From NCBI RefSeq assembly GCF_003590945.1, contig NZ_QYUK01000011.1:4124909-4188908 (forward strand): 64,000 nucleotides of DNA, given 5' to 3'. Shown in pieces: positions 1 to 8,520 of this stretch (position 1 is the first letter of the stretch; each line of letters begins with the position of its first letter). This DNA is from Oleomonas cavernae (GTDB taxonomy: Bacteria; Pseudomonadota; Alphaproteobacteria; Zavarziniales; Zavarziniaceae). The notes under the pieces are model-generated. The model was not told the origin of the DNA, made no database searches, and saw only the letters and a program-made list of their open reading frames with translations. Position numbers and translations under genes: made by a program.

Positions 1-727
1 CCAGGGCTTCGTCGGCCCGGCCGATCAGCACGACCGCCCGGTTGTGCCTGCCCTGGGCATGGTCGATCAGCTTGTGGCGCACCGCGCCGACCAGGGTCTC
101 CTCGGCCGCGTGCCATTCGCCCAGGGCCGCCTGCAGGCCGAACAGCTCGCTCGCCACCCAGGGCGCGCCCGGGCGCAGGGCCTGGGCCTCACGCGCCAGG
201 CTCAGGGCGGTGGTGCTGTCGCCCTGGCGCTGGGCCAGCACGATCAGGCCGCGCAGGCCCAGGAAGCGGGTCTCGTCGTCGGTCAGCATCAGATTGTAGG
301 CGCGCTCGGCGGCGGCGGTGTCGCCGTTCAACTGCGCCGCCTGGGCCGCCAGCAGGAGGGCGAGGGGCGAGCCGTCGGTCAAGCCCTCGGCGGCGATGGC
401 CTGGCGCTTGGCATCCTTGGCGTCGCCCGCGGCGACGGCGACGAGGCCGCGCACCAGGGACAGTTCGCCCTGGCGCCGCTTGCGCCGCCGGCGCAGTTCG
501 GCGAACAGGCGGGGGCCGCGCAGGGCCATCACGATCAGGCGCGCCAGGGCCGCCAGGATGGCCCCCAGCAGCACCAGCGCCGCGATCAGCACCCCGACCG
601 TGGTCTCGATCCGGTAGCCCAGCCAGTCGACCGCGATGGTGCCCGGCCGATCCGCCAGCCAGGCGGCGAGCCCGGCGACGACGGCGATGGCGACGAACCA
701 GAGGGCAACGCGAAGGGTGGCGCGCAT
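1..727 (-). CDS. hemY: HemY N-terminal domain protein (3' end outside window)
   Basis: The reading frame starts at the ATG at 727 and runs off the left edge, so only about 242 residues are visible. Two hydrophobic segments near the N-terminus (VALWFVAIAVVAGLAAWLA, then VGVLIAALVLLGAILAALA) are followed by an arginine-rich stretch and TPR-like helices containing LMLTDDETRFLGLRGL. This is the layout of the alphaproteobacterial HemY-like inner-membrane protein that closes the hemC-hemD operon. Its biochemical role is poorly defined; it is named from its linkage to haem synthesis. The start lies 3 bp beyond the TGA of the upstream mitofilin-like gene, so translation is probably coupled. The frame was read directly on the minus strand. 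Confidence 0.85.
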   Translation of the reverse strand, partial: MRATLRVALWFVAIAVVAGLAAWLADRPGTIAVDWLGYRIETTVGVLIAALVLLGAILAALARLIVMALRGPRLFAELRRRRKRRQGELSLVRGLVAVAAGDAKDAKRQAIAAEGLTDGSPLALLLAAQAAQLNGDTAAAERAYNLMLTDDETRFLGLRGLIVLAQRQGDSTTALSLAREAQALRPGAPWVASELFGLQAALGEWHAAEETLVGAVRHKLIDHAQGRHNRAVVLIGRADEAL

Positions 728-730
728 CGC

Positions 731-2043
731 TCAGTTCGCCTCGGCAAAGCGGGCGGAAACCTCGCCATCCAGCAGTTCCACGGCACTCTCGGCGGCGAGG
801 CGCGCCTCGGCCTGGACGCGCCAGGGTGCCAGGGCCGCGGCCGCGCCGCCCTCCAGCGCCTTGACCTCGCCCAGCGCCCCGTCGAGATCGCCGCGGGCCA
901 GGCGCAGCTCGGCCGGGCGACGCGGGCGGCGACGTCGTTGCCTTGAACGTCACCGACCGGGCGCACCGTGACCAGGTTGCCGGCTTCGGCCAGCAGGCGG
1001 TCGACCAGATCGCCGTCGGCCGGCACGTTGCTGGCCTGGACCGCGGCCCGGGCCAGCGGGCCAAAGCCGGCGGCAAGGTCGGCGCGGGTCGGCAGGCCCT
1101 CCTTGGCATGGGCGCCCAAGGTTTCCAGCGCCTTGCCGATAGCCGGTTCGCGCAGCAGGTCCAAGGCCTCGAAATGGCCGCGCACGGTGTCCAGCGCCCC
1201 GGCATAGGGGACGCTGCCGGCGACGGCGCCGCGCAGCCGGCCGATGGCATAGACCAGCGACACGCCGCGGCCCACGGCCTTCAGGCGATCGATCTCAGCA
1301 CTGACGCGCTGGGCGGTTTCGGCGCCTTGGGCCTTCAGCGCGGCCATCTCGCGCTGCAGGGCGGCGAATTCGGCCGGATCGACGGCCGGGACCGCGGGCG
1401 AAAGCTCGGCCAGTTTCGCTTCCAGCGAGGCCAAGCGGGAGGACAGGGCAGCTTCGCCGATGGTGCCGCCGCCCGGCGCCGGGGCGGGTTCGGCCGTATC
1501 GGGCGGCTGGTCGACGGCGGCGAAGGATTCTTCCAGCACGCCCTGGCGCTCGCGCAGTTCGGCGATGGCAGTGCGCAGTTCCTCGAGGGCCTCGTCCACC
1601 GGGGCGGCGGCTTCGCTCGGCAATTCGGCAACACGGCCTTCCAGGGCTTCGAGCTTGCGGTCGAGGCCGGCCACGGCACGTTCGACCGCCGACAGGCGGG
1701 TATCGTCCGCAGCGGCGGGGGCCGGGATGCTGGGGGCGGCGATCGGGGCGGTGACGGTGCCGCTGACCGCGTCGCCGTAACGGTGCCACAGGACGGCGCC
1801 GGCGCCGATCAGAACGATGGCGCCGACCCCCAGCCACAGGCTGCGGCGGAAGCCGCGGGCGGGCGGCGGGGCGACATAGGGCGCATCCAGCCGCGGCGGA
1901 TCCTCCAGGGGCTTGTCGACAATCGGCGGCTCGGACCCCTCGGGCCGAGCCTGGGCGGCCGCCGGGTCCACTTCAACCTCGAGATCGACCGGATCCGGCC
2001 GCGGTTCGGGTGGGGTGCCCGGCTGGTCGGGGCGCTCGGTCAT
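731..2043 (-). CDS. Mitofilin-like membrane protein of the hem operon (COG4223 type), frame broken once
   Basis: The N-terminus is proline- and acid-rich and cytoplasmic-looking. One membrane segment follows at about residues 70-90 (SLWLGVGAIVLIGAGAVLW). After it comes a long Ala/Glu/Leu-rich coiled-coil region (DRKLEALEGRVAELPSEAA and similar). The C-terminal domain contains RGAVAGSVPYAGALDTVRGH, typical of the alphaproteobacterial protein encoded between hemD and hemY. The frame is lost near 911-916. Adding one base restores it through to the TGA at 731-733 and gives 437 residues, a normal length. It starts 1 bp after hemD stops. The role is unproven; family knowledge suggests a membrane scaffold. 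The break is more likely a sequence error than decay because the downstream codons remain coding-like. Confidence 0.8.
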
Positions 2044-2044
2044 C

Positions 2045-2745
2045 TCATGCTCCGTCGATCAGCGCGATCAGGTCGGCTTGGGTGGGGCGGGCGGCGACCA
2101 GAACCCGGCCGAAGCCGAGGGGCGCCACCGCCGCCGCCACCGCCGCCGAAAGGCAGTAGGCCGTCCCCGTGGCCAAATCGGCACCCGCGGACCGGGCGAG
2201 GGTAACAAACGTCGCCGCGGTGCGGGGAGAGAAAAACAGAATCCCGTCAAATGCCCGTGCAGCCAGGCCTTGTGCCGCGGCGGCGGCAAGGACGTGGCAG
2301 TGACCGAATCATAAAGGGTGATGCAGTCGACGCTAAAACCGGCGCCGCGCAGCCGCCCGGCGAGGTCGCCGGCCAGGGTCGCCGCGGCGGCATGGACCAG
2401 CCGGCCGTCCCGGGGCCGCGCCGTTGCGGCAACCAGGGCGGCCAGCGCCTCGACATCGCCGTCGGCGCTGTGTACGGGCACGAAACCCAGATCGGCGGCA
2501 CAGCGGGCGCTGGCATCACCCACGGCGTAGACGGGCAGGTCGCGCCGCGCCGTGGCCCGGCTCAAGGCGCGGGCACCATTGGCGCTGGTCACCAGGAAGC
2601 CCTGGACCCCCGTGGTATCGATGGCGACGCCGGGCCGGGGCACGATCTCGATCAGCGGCGCCACCAGGCAGTCATGGCCCTTGGCGCCCAGCAGCGTTGC
2701 CAGGCTGTCCGCCTCCTCGGCGCTGCGGGTGATCAGCAGGCGCAT
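2045..2745 (-). CDS. hemD: Uroporphyrinogen-III synthase, frame broken once
   Basis: HemD cyclises hydroxymethylbilane to uroporphyrinogen III, following HemC. The N-terminus [16 protein letters not shown] and the internal [13 protein letters not shown] and VYAVGDASA segments are typical of the family. The ATG at 2745 overlaps the hemC stop (ATGA), which sets the start. The frame breaks in a GGC-rich run at about 2279-2288. Adding one base restores a C-terminal half with [15 protein letters not shown] and [11 protein letters not shown], ending at the TGA at 2045-2047. The repaired length of 233 residues is normal. As written, the sequence would read into a nonsense tail. The intact downstream half argues for a sequencing deletion. 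Confidence 0.85.
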
Positions 2746-3695
2746 CAGCCCCGGCCGAGCAGCGCGCCGGCCCCCCGGGCCAGCAGTTCCTGCGCCGCTT
2801 GCGTGCCGATCTGTGCGGCCTGCGCGGCCAGGCCGCGCCGTTCGACGGTCAGGTGGGCGCTGCCGTCGGGGGCGAGGGTTTCGCCCAGGAAATGCAGGCC
2901 GCCGGCGCCGTCGAGACGGGCGAGGCCGGCGATCGGCGTGCGGCAGGAACCGTCCAGCCCGCGCAGGAAGGCCCGCTCGCAGGCCGCCACCGCCGCGCTG
3001 GGGGCGTGGTTCAAGGGGGCGAGCAGGGCGGCGGCGCGATGATCGTCGCTGCGCCGCTGGATGCCGATGATGCCCTGGGCAATGGCCGGCAGCATGACCT
3101 CGGGTTCGATCACGGCGTCGGCACGGTCGGCCAACCCCAAGCGCTTCAGGCCGGCCAGGGCCAGGAAGGTGGCGTCGAAGGCCCCTTCGGCGATACGGGC
3201 CAGCCTCGTGCCGACATTGCCGCGCAGGGAGGAGACGACCAGATCGGGCCGGCGCAGCCTGACCTGGGCACCCCGGCGCAGCGAGGCGCTGCCCACCCGG
3301 GCGCCCGGCTTCAAGGCGTCCAGGCTGGCGGCGCCGATCAGGGCGTCGCGCGGGTCTTCCCGCTCCAGGAAACAGTCGATGGTCAGCGTGCGCGGGGGCA
3401 TGGTCGCCACGTCCTTCATCGAATGCACGGCGACGTCGACCGAGCCGGCCAGCAGGGCTTCCTCGATCTCCTTGGTGAACAGGCCCTTGCCGCCGATTTC
3501 CGCCAGCGGGCGGTCCTGCACCTTGTCGCCCGTGGTCTTGATGATCACGATCTCGACCGTGCCGAGGCCCGGATGGCTGGCAATCAGCAGGTCGCGCACC
3601 ATATTGGCCTGAGCCAGGGCGAGCGGGCTGCCGCGGGTACCGATTTTCAAGGCTGCTTGCAAGGGACATGGTTCCGGTGTTACCGCACGCCACAT
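2745..3695 (-). CDS. hemC: Porphobilinogen deaminase (hydroxymethylbilane synthase)
   Basis: HemC polymerises four porphobilinogen molecules into hydroxymethylbilane in haem synthesis. [16 protein letters not shown] opens the conserved fold. [13 protein letters not shown] is a family signature. [13 protein letters not shown] contains the cysteine that carries the dipyrromethane cofactor. The ATG at 3695 gives 316 residues but lies only 18 bp from the divergent tsaD start. The TTG at about 3650, just before KIGTRG, is a plausible alternative that would free space for promoters. It is first in the hemC-hemD-mitofilin-hemY operon; its stop overlaps hemD by 1 bp. Confidence 0.93.
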   Translation of the reverse strand: MWRAVTPEPCPLQAALKIGTRGSPLALAQANMVRDLLIASHPGLGTVEIVIIKTTGDKVQDRPLAEIGGKGLFTKEIEEALLAGSVDVAVHSMKDVATMPPRTLTIDCFLEREDPRDALIGAASLDALKPGARVGSASLRRGAQVRLRRPDLVVSSLRGNVGTRLARIAEGAFDATFLALAGLKRLGLADRADAVIEPEVMLPAIAQGIIGIQRRSDDHRAAALLAPLNHAPSAAVAACERAFLRGLDGSCRTPIAGLARLDGAGGLHFLGETLAPDGSAHLTVERRGLAAQAAQIGTQAAQELLARGAGALLGRG

Positions 3696-3713
3696 AACAT
3701 TCTGTCAGGTGCC

Positions 3714-4775
3714 ATGGAAACCCCTGGAATGGCCGCACCCCTTCTGGTGCTGGGCCTCGAGACTTCCTGCGACGAGACCGCGGCGGCGGTGGTCGACGGT
3801 GACAAGCGCATTCGCTCCAACGTGGTGCTGTCGCAGCTCGACGATCACCGCGCCTATGGCGGGGTCGTGCCCGAAATCGCCGCGCGCGCCCATGTCAGCC
3901 ACCTGGACCGCCTGATTCGCCGCGCCCTGGACGAGGCGGGGGTGGGTCTGGGCGACCTCTCGGCGATCGCCGCGACCGCCGGGCCTGGCCTGATCGGCGG
4001 CGTCATCGTCGGCCTGACCACCGCCAAGGCCCTGGCCCTGGGTGCTGGCAAGCCGCTGATTGGGGTCAATCACCTGGAAGGCCATGCCCTGACCCCGCGC
4101 CTGGTCGCCGATGTGCCCTTCCCCTATCTGCTGCTGCTGGTCTCGGGCGGGCACTGCCAGTTGCTGGCGGTGGAGGGCGTCGGCCGCTATCGCCGGCTGG
4201 GCACCACCATCGACGACGCGGTGGGCGAAGCCTTCGACAAGACGGCGAAACTCTTGAACCTCGGCTATCCCGGCGGCCCGGCGGTGGAAGCGACAGCCAA
4301 GGCGGGCGATCCCTCGCGTTTCACCCTGCCCCGGCCGATGATCGGCCGGCCCGGCTGCGATTTCTCCTTCTCAGGCCTCAAGACCGCGGTGCGGGACCTG
4401 GCCGCCAGCCTGCCCAAGCCGCTGTCCGACCGGGACAAGGCCGACATCGCCGCCGCCTTCCAGCAGGTGGTGGGCGCCGTCATGGTCGACCGCACGCGCC
4501 GGGCCCTGGCCCTGATGCCGGCCGGCGCACCCCTGGTGGTGGCCGGCGGCGTCGCCGCCAATGTCCATCTGCGCACCCGCCTCGAAGCGCTGGCGGCCAG
4601 CCACGGCACCGCCTTCATCGCCCCGCCGATCCGCCTGTGTACCGACAACGCGGCGATGATCGCCTGGGCCGGCCTCGAACATTTCCGCCTGGGCCGCAGC
4701 GATCCCCTGGACCTGAAACCCCGCGCCCGCTGGCCCCTCGACGCCGCTGCCGCGGCGCCGGGGGCCAAGGCCTGA
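3714..4775 (+). CDS. tsaD: tRNA N6-adenosine threonylcarbamoyltransferase
   Basis: TsaD transfers the threonylcarbamoyl group to A37 of ANN-decoding tRNAs, working with TsaB, TsaE and TsaC-type proteins. The N-terminal nucleotide-binding motif is [23 protein letters not shown] holds the metal-binding histidines, and [19 protein letters not shown] and [10 protein letters not shown] are family signatures. It has about 353 residues, a normal length. The ATG at 3714 was chosen; a second ATG at 3729 is possible. It is divergent from hemC, an arrangement known in other alphaproteobacteria. Confidence 0.95.
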   Translation: METPGMAAPLLVLGLETSCDETAAAVVDGDKRIRSNVVLSQLDDHRAYGGVVPEIAARAHVSHLDRLIRRALDEAGVGLGDLSAIAATAGPGLIGGVIVGLTTAKALALGAGKPLIGVNHLEGHALTPRLVADVPFPYLLLLVSGGHCQLLAVEGVGRYRRLGTTIDDAVGEAFDKTAKLLNLGYPGGPAVEATAKAGDPSRFTLPRPMIGRPGCDFSFSGLKTAVRDLAASLPKPLSDRDKADIAAAFQQVVGAVMVDRTRRALALMPAGAPLVVAGGVAANVHLRTRLEALAASHGTAFIAPPIRLCTDNAAMIAWAGLEHFRLGRSDPLDLKPRARWPLDAAAAAPGAKA

Positions 4776-4788
4776 GGCCGGGCAACCG

Positions 4789-6164
4789 CTAGCGACCCAG
4801 GTCCTGGGCGGTGAGGTCCAGGCACTTGGCCGCCATCGAAACCAGGTCGTCGATCTGCGCCTTGGTGATCGACAGGGGCGGCGCCAGCACCATGACGTCG
4901 CGGCAGGCCCGCATCACCAGGCCGTTGGCGAAGCAATGGTTGCGGCAGGTCAGGCCGACGTTGCGCTTGGGGTCGAAGAAGGCGCGGCTGGGCTTGTGCT
5001 CGACCAGTTCCATGGCCGCGATCATGCCAACGCCGCGCACCTCGCCCACCAGCCGGTGGTCGGCGAGGGTCGCCAGGCGTTCCTGGAAATAGGCGCCGAT
5101 CTCGCCGCCCGCGGCGTCGACCAGATGCTCCTCCTCCATGATCTCGATATTGCGCAGGGCGACGGCGGCGGCGACGGGGTGGCCGGAATAGGTGAAGCCG
5201 TGGGCCAGATCCTCGCCCGCGGTGCGGAAGGCGTCCGAGACCCGCCCCCCATCATGATCCCGGCCATTGGGATGTAGCCCGAGGTCAGGCCCTTGGCCAT
5301 GGTCATGAAGTCGGGCTCGATGCCGAAGGTCTGGCTGCCGAACCAGTTGCCGGTCCGCCCGAAGCCGCAGATCACCTCGTCGGCAATCACCAGCACGTCG
5401 TACCGGCGGCAGATGCGCATGATCTCGGGCCAGTAGGTGCCGGGCGGAATGATCACGCCGCCGGCGCCCTGGATCGGCTCGCCGATGAAGGCGCCCACAT
5501 TTTCAGGCCCCAGTTCCAGGATCTTGCGCTCGACCGCGCGGGCCGCCTTCAGGCCGAATTCGTCGGGGCTCAGGTTGCCGCCATGGGCATACCAATAGGG
5601 CGCCTCGACATGGACCACGCCGGGCAGGGGCAGGTCGAACTGCTGATACATGCCGCCCAGGCTGGAGAGCGACGCCGACTGCACCGTGACGCCGTGGTAG
5701 GCATACTGCCGGCTGATGATGGTCTTCTTCTTGGGTTTGCCCTGCAGGTTCCAGAAATAGCGCACCAGCTTGGCGATCGAATCATTCGCCTCGGAGCCGG
5801 AGCCGGCATAGGTGACCATGTCCATGCCCGCGGGCGCGATCTGGGCCAGTTTCTCGCTGAGCGCCACCACCGGCGGGTGGGTGGTCTGGAAGAAGGTGTT
5901 GTAATAGGGCAGTTCCAGCATCTGCTGCTGTGCCACATGGGCCAGTTCCGGCCGGCCGTAGCCGACGTTCACGCACCACAGGCCCGACATGCCGTCGAGC
6001 AGCTTGTTGCCTTCGGAATCCCACAGGTGGACGCCCGACGCCTTGGTGATCACCCGGGCGCCCTTGGCGGCCAGGCCGGCGTGATCGGTGAAGGGGTGTA
6101 GATGGTGGCGGGCGTCGCTTTCCTGCCAGGCTTTGGTGGAATTGCGCAAGGGTTGAACGGTCAT
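4789..6164 (-). CDS. Class III aminotransferase, putrescine/beta-alanine-pyruvate type (SpuC-like), frame broken once
   Basis: This is a PLP-dependent omega-amino-group transaminase. The N-terminal half carries GLWCVNVGYGRPEL, YAGSGSEANDS, FIGEPIQGAGGV and VIADEVICGFGRTG; the PLP lysine is about residue 291 in MTMAKGLTSGYIP. The pattern matches putrescine-pyruvate aminotransferases of the SpuC type, but the substrate is inferred. The frame breaks in a run of cytosines at 5245-5250 (plus strand). One extra base restores HGFTYSGHPVAAAVAL and the C-terminal domain to the TAG at 4789, giving 458 residues. The ATG at 6164 begins MTVQPLRNSTKAW. No neighbouring polyamine genes are visible. Confidence 0.85.
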
Positions 6165-6396
6165 GATGATCGGCCTCGTCGGGTAAGAAATACAAGATGA
6201 CGACAAGTGGCCCGCGCCGGCGGATGCCGGGCGGCCAGGACGATCAATAGGGCGGTGTGTAACCGATGCGGGCGCAATGAATCAGCAGCACGCGCTTGCG
6301 CGTGAGAGAGCTTGCGGAGCGGCGGATCGTGGCCATGCGGCCACTATAGCGCAAGCTGCCCGCCCCCCGGAAGGGGCGGCGGCAGCGTTCGTCGAA
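6165..6396. other. Intergenic region with two GC-rich hairpins
   Basis: The stretch between the aminotransferase start and the XRE gene end has a short perfect hairpin at 6289-6304 (CACGCGC/GCGCGTG). A second, longer GC-rich stem lies at about 6355-6386. Neither has a clear T-tract. A 30-codon minus-strand frame at 6244-6336 is discussed among the findings. No recognisable RNA gene is present. Confidence 0.4.
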
Positions 6397-6783
6397 TCAA
6401 TCCTCGGCCGGAACCTCGCGGCCCAGGGTGCGGAGAAGCTCGATCACCTTGCGGCGCACGGCATCGTCGTCGATCGAGTAATAGGCGCGCACCAGGTTGA
6501 TGGTCTCGGCCCGGGACATCATGTCGAGATCGCCCGAATCGGAATCCCGCTTGGCACCTTCGACACCATCAAAGAAAAACGAGATCGGCACATCCAGCAC
6601 TTCGGCCATCTTGTGCAGCTTGGACGCCGAAATGCGATTGGTGCCCTTTTCATATTTCTGGACCTGCTGGAAAGTAAGGTCCAGAGCATTACCCAGTTCG
6701 GTCTGGCTGAAGCCGAGAAGTTGACGGCGCAGCTTGACCCGCGCACCAACATGAATGTCGACCGGGTTTGCCTTGGTTGGCAT
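6397..6783 (-). CDS. XRE-family helix-turn-helix regulator
   Basis: A 128-residue DNA-binding protein with a Cro/CI-type helix-turn-helix at about residues 18-55. It includes GFSQTELGNALDLTFQQVQ and KYEKGTNRISASKL. A C-terminal tail with RAYYSIDDDAVRRKVIELLR follows. Small XRE regulators of this architecture are very common in alphaproteobacteria. The start at 6783 is supported by a strong AAGGAG ribosome site 7-8 bases upstream; longer in-frame upstream sequence lacks such support. It is divergent from the dioxygenase-like gene across an AT-rich stretch. The targets are unknown. Confidence 0.85.
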   Translation of the reverse strand: MPTKANPVDIHVGARVKLRRQLLGFSQTELGNALDLTFQQVQKYEKGTNRISASKLHKMAEVLDVPISFFFDGVEGAKRDSDSGDLDMMSRAETINLVRAYYSIDDDAVRRKVIELLRTLGREVPAED

Positions 6784-6992
6784 CGAGTATTCTCCTTGAG
6801 TTCCTTCGGCGCCGGCTTTGGCTGTCACACCACGCAAGCCACCAACAAACTGCCAAAAATGACGCCCCCACACGATAGCTAGCATGCCATGATCATATTG
6901 CAAATAGTATCAAGAATTGACTCCACTTCCTTGCGTTGCGGTCCCGGATGCGCATTTTGTTGCCGCACACCGACAATTTTCCCGTTTGTGCC

Positions 6993-8066
6993 ATGACCCA
7001 GATCAACCCTGAGACAACACGTCGCATCCGCACAATCCTGCGGTTGCCGGTCGATATCCTGGCGCTGGGCACCGGCGCCAAGTCGTTTATTGGGAATGCG
7101 GCAATCGGCAGCGTGCTCCTGAACCGCCTGGGCCTTCATGTCGTGCGCCTGATTCTCGCCGATCGAATCATGTGGCTGCGCCGCGCCATGCTCGCCCCGC
7201 TGGTAGGGGCGGCCGATCGGCGGGCCTTCCAACGTGACGGCTTCATCCTGAAGGGCGATTTCCTGCCGGCCGAGGCCTTCGCCGCGCTGGAGGCCGAGGT
7301 TCGCGCCCTGCGCGCGCCGGGCCGGGAATGTCACCAGGGCGACACCATCACCCACCGCATCCTGCTCGACGGTGAGGCGCTGGCCCGGCTGCCGGCCACC
7401 GCCGCCCTGCTGCGGGACCGCCGCTACCGCCGCCTGCTGGGCTATGTCGCCGGGCGCCTGCGGGTGCCGGGCCAGTGGGTGCAGACCATCCGCACCGGCG
7501 TGCTGCCCGGCCAGCCCGACCCGCAGCGCAACCTGCATGCCGACACCTTCCAGCCGACCATGAAGGCCTGGCTGTTCCTCGACGACGTCGACACGCGCAA
7601 CGGCCCGTTCACCTACGTGCCCGGGTCGCACCGGCTGACCCTTAAGCGCATGGCCTGGGAATGGCGGCGCAGCATCGCGGCCTCGACCTTGGCCGATCGC
7701 TATTCCGCCAAGGGTTCGTTCCGGGCGCAGGAAGATGAATTGGCGGCCCTAGGCCTGCCGCCGCCCAAAGCCTTCGCGGTCAGGCGCAACACCCTGGTGG
7801 TGGCCGATACCCGCGGCCTGCATCGCCGGGGCGAGGCCACCGACCGGCCGGCCAGCCGGCTGGAAATCTGGTCGATGGCCCGCACCAATCCTTTCAACCC
7901 GCTGCCCGGCCTGCCCTTCCGCTTCCTCGACCGGATCGAACTGGCCGCCTATCGGGGCTGGCTCGCGCTCCTGGACCGGCGCGCGCAAAAGCGCGGCAGC
8001 CAGCCCATGTGGCGGGCGGTGCCGCCCGGGGGTGACGGGGCCGTGGGTGACGAGGCCGGCGACTAG
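6993..8066 (+). CDS. Phytanoyl-CoA dioxygenase (PhyH) family protein
   Basis: Probable Fe(II)/2-oxoglutarate-dependent oxygenase. The central part has RNLHADTFQP, where HxD would supply two iron ligands (about residues 181-183). It continues WLFLDDVDTRNGPFTYVPGSH, and a distal histidine lies in RGLHRRGEA near residue 275. These features and the about 357-residue length fit the PhyH superfamily. The ATG at 6993 (MTQINPET) is preferred to an upstream in-frame ATG at 6936 because the added residues look non-coding. Substrate unknown. The C-terminus is Gly/Asp-rich and poorly conserved-looking. Confidence 0.8.
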   Translation: MTQINPETTRRIRTILRLPVDILALGTGAKSFIGNAAIGSVLLNRLGLHVVRLILADRIMWLRRAMLAPLVGAADRRAFQRDGFILKGDFLPAEAFAALEAEVRALRAPGRECHQGDTITHRILLDGEALARLPATAALLRDRRYRRLLGYVAGRLRVPGQWVQTIRTGVLPGQPDPQRNLHADTFQPTMKAWLFLDDVDTRNGPFTYVPGSHRLTLKRMAWEWRRSIAASTLADRYSAKGSFRAQEDELAALGLPPPKAFAVRRNTLVVADTRGLHRRGEATDRPASRLEIWSMARTNPFNPLPGLPFRFLDRIELAAYRGWLALLDRRAQKRGSQPMWRAVPPGGDGAVGDEAGD

Positions 8067-8075
8067 GCGGCAGGC

Positions 8076-8348
8076 TCAGTCGGGTGCCACCACTTCCTGC
8101 TCGCTGACAAAGGGTTCGATCCGCACCACGCCGGCGGCGGCCAGCGCGATCCGGCGCAGGGGGGCCTGGCGAATCGCCCCGTCGGGGCCGCGCTGGGCCG
8201 CGTATTGCCAGACCACGACATGGCCCGCGGCGAACAGGCGGGCAGCCAGCGTATCGAGCGGGATCCCGTGGATGGGCTCGGACGCGGCCTCGGCCGGCAC
8301 GCCGATCACGACCTCGTCCCGCGCCGTGACAACCTTGAACAGATTCAT
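8076..8348 (-). CDS. Small hypothetical protein
   Basis: A 90-residue protein starting MNLFKVVTARDEVVIGVPAE and ending VRIEPFVSEQEVVAPD. No transmembrane segment or cysteine pair is visible. It contains HVVVWQYAAQRGPDGAIRQ and looks like a compact alpha/beta protein. It is convergent with the PhyH-like gene (9 bp apart) and divergent from the glutamate dehydrogenase gene. Codon usage matches the neighbours, so it is probably real. No function can be assigned. Confidence 0.6.
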   Translation of the reverse strand: MNLFKVVTARDEVVIGVPAEAASEPIHGIPLDTLAARLFAAGHVVVWQYAAQRGPDGAIRQAPLRRIALAAAGVVRIEPFVSEQEVVAPD

Positions 8349-8520
8349 GATCGGTCCCATCCCTTGGCCGTTTGCCGCAGTCTAGTCCTCAAACCCGGCT
8401 TTAGAAATCGCCCGCCGAATTCGGCCCTGACGCAACGTCAGCCGCCCTGATCGGCCTTGGCCCCGCCATGATGCTCGGCTAGGCTCCGGCCAACCGAGGG
8501 CACAAGCGGGGCACATAATC

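Noticed and set aside
2068-3738. Apparent long protein fusing hemD to a frame through hemC
   Set aside because: The first part is an out-of-frame reading of hemC; only the part from 2745 down is HemD.
6250-6260. String GGGCGGTGTGT resembling the conserved end of 16S rRNA
   Set aside because: Only 11 bases match, with no surrounding rRNA sequence.
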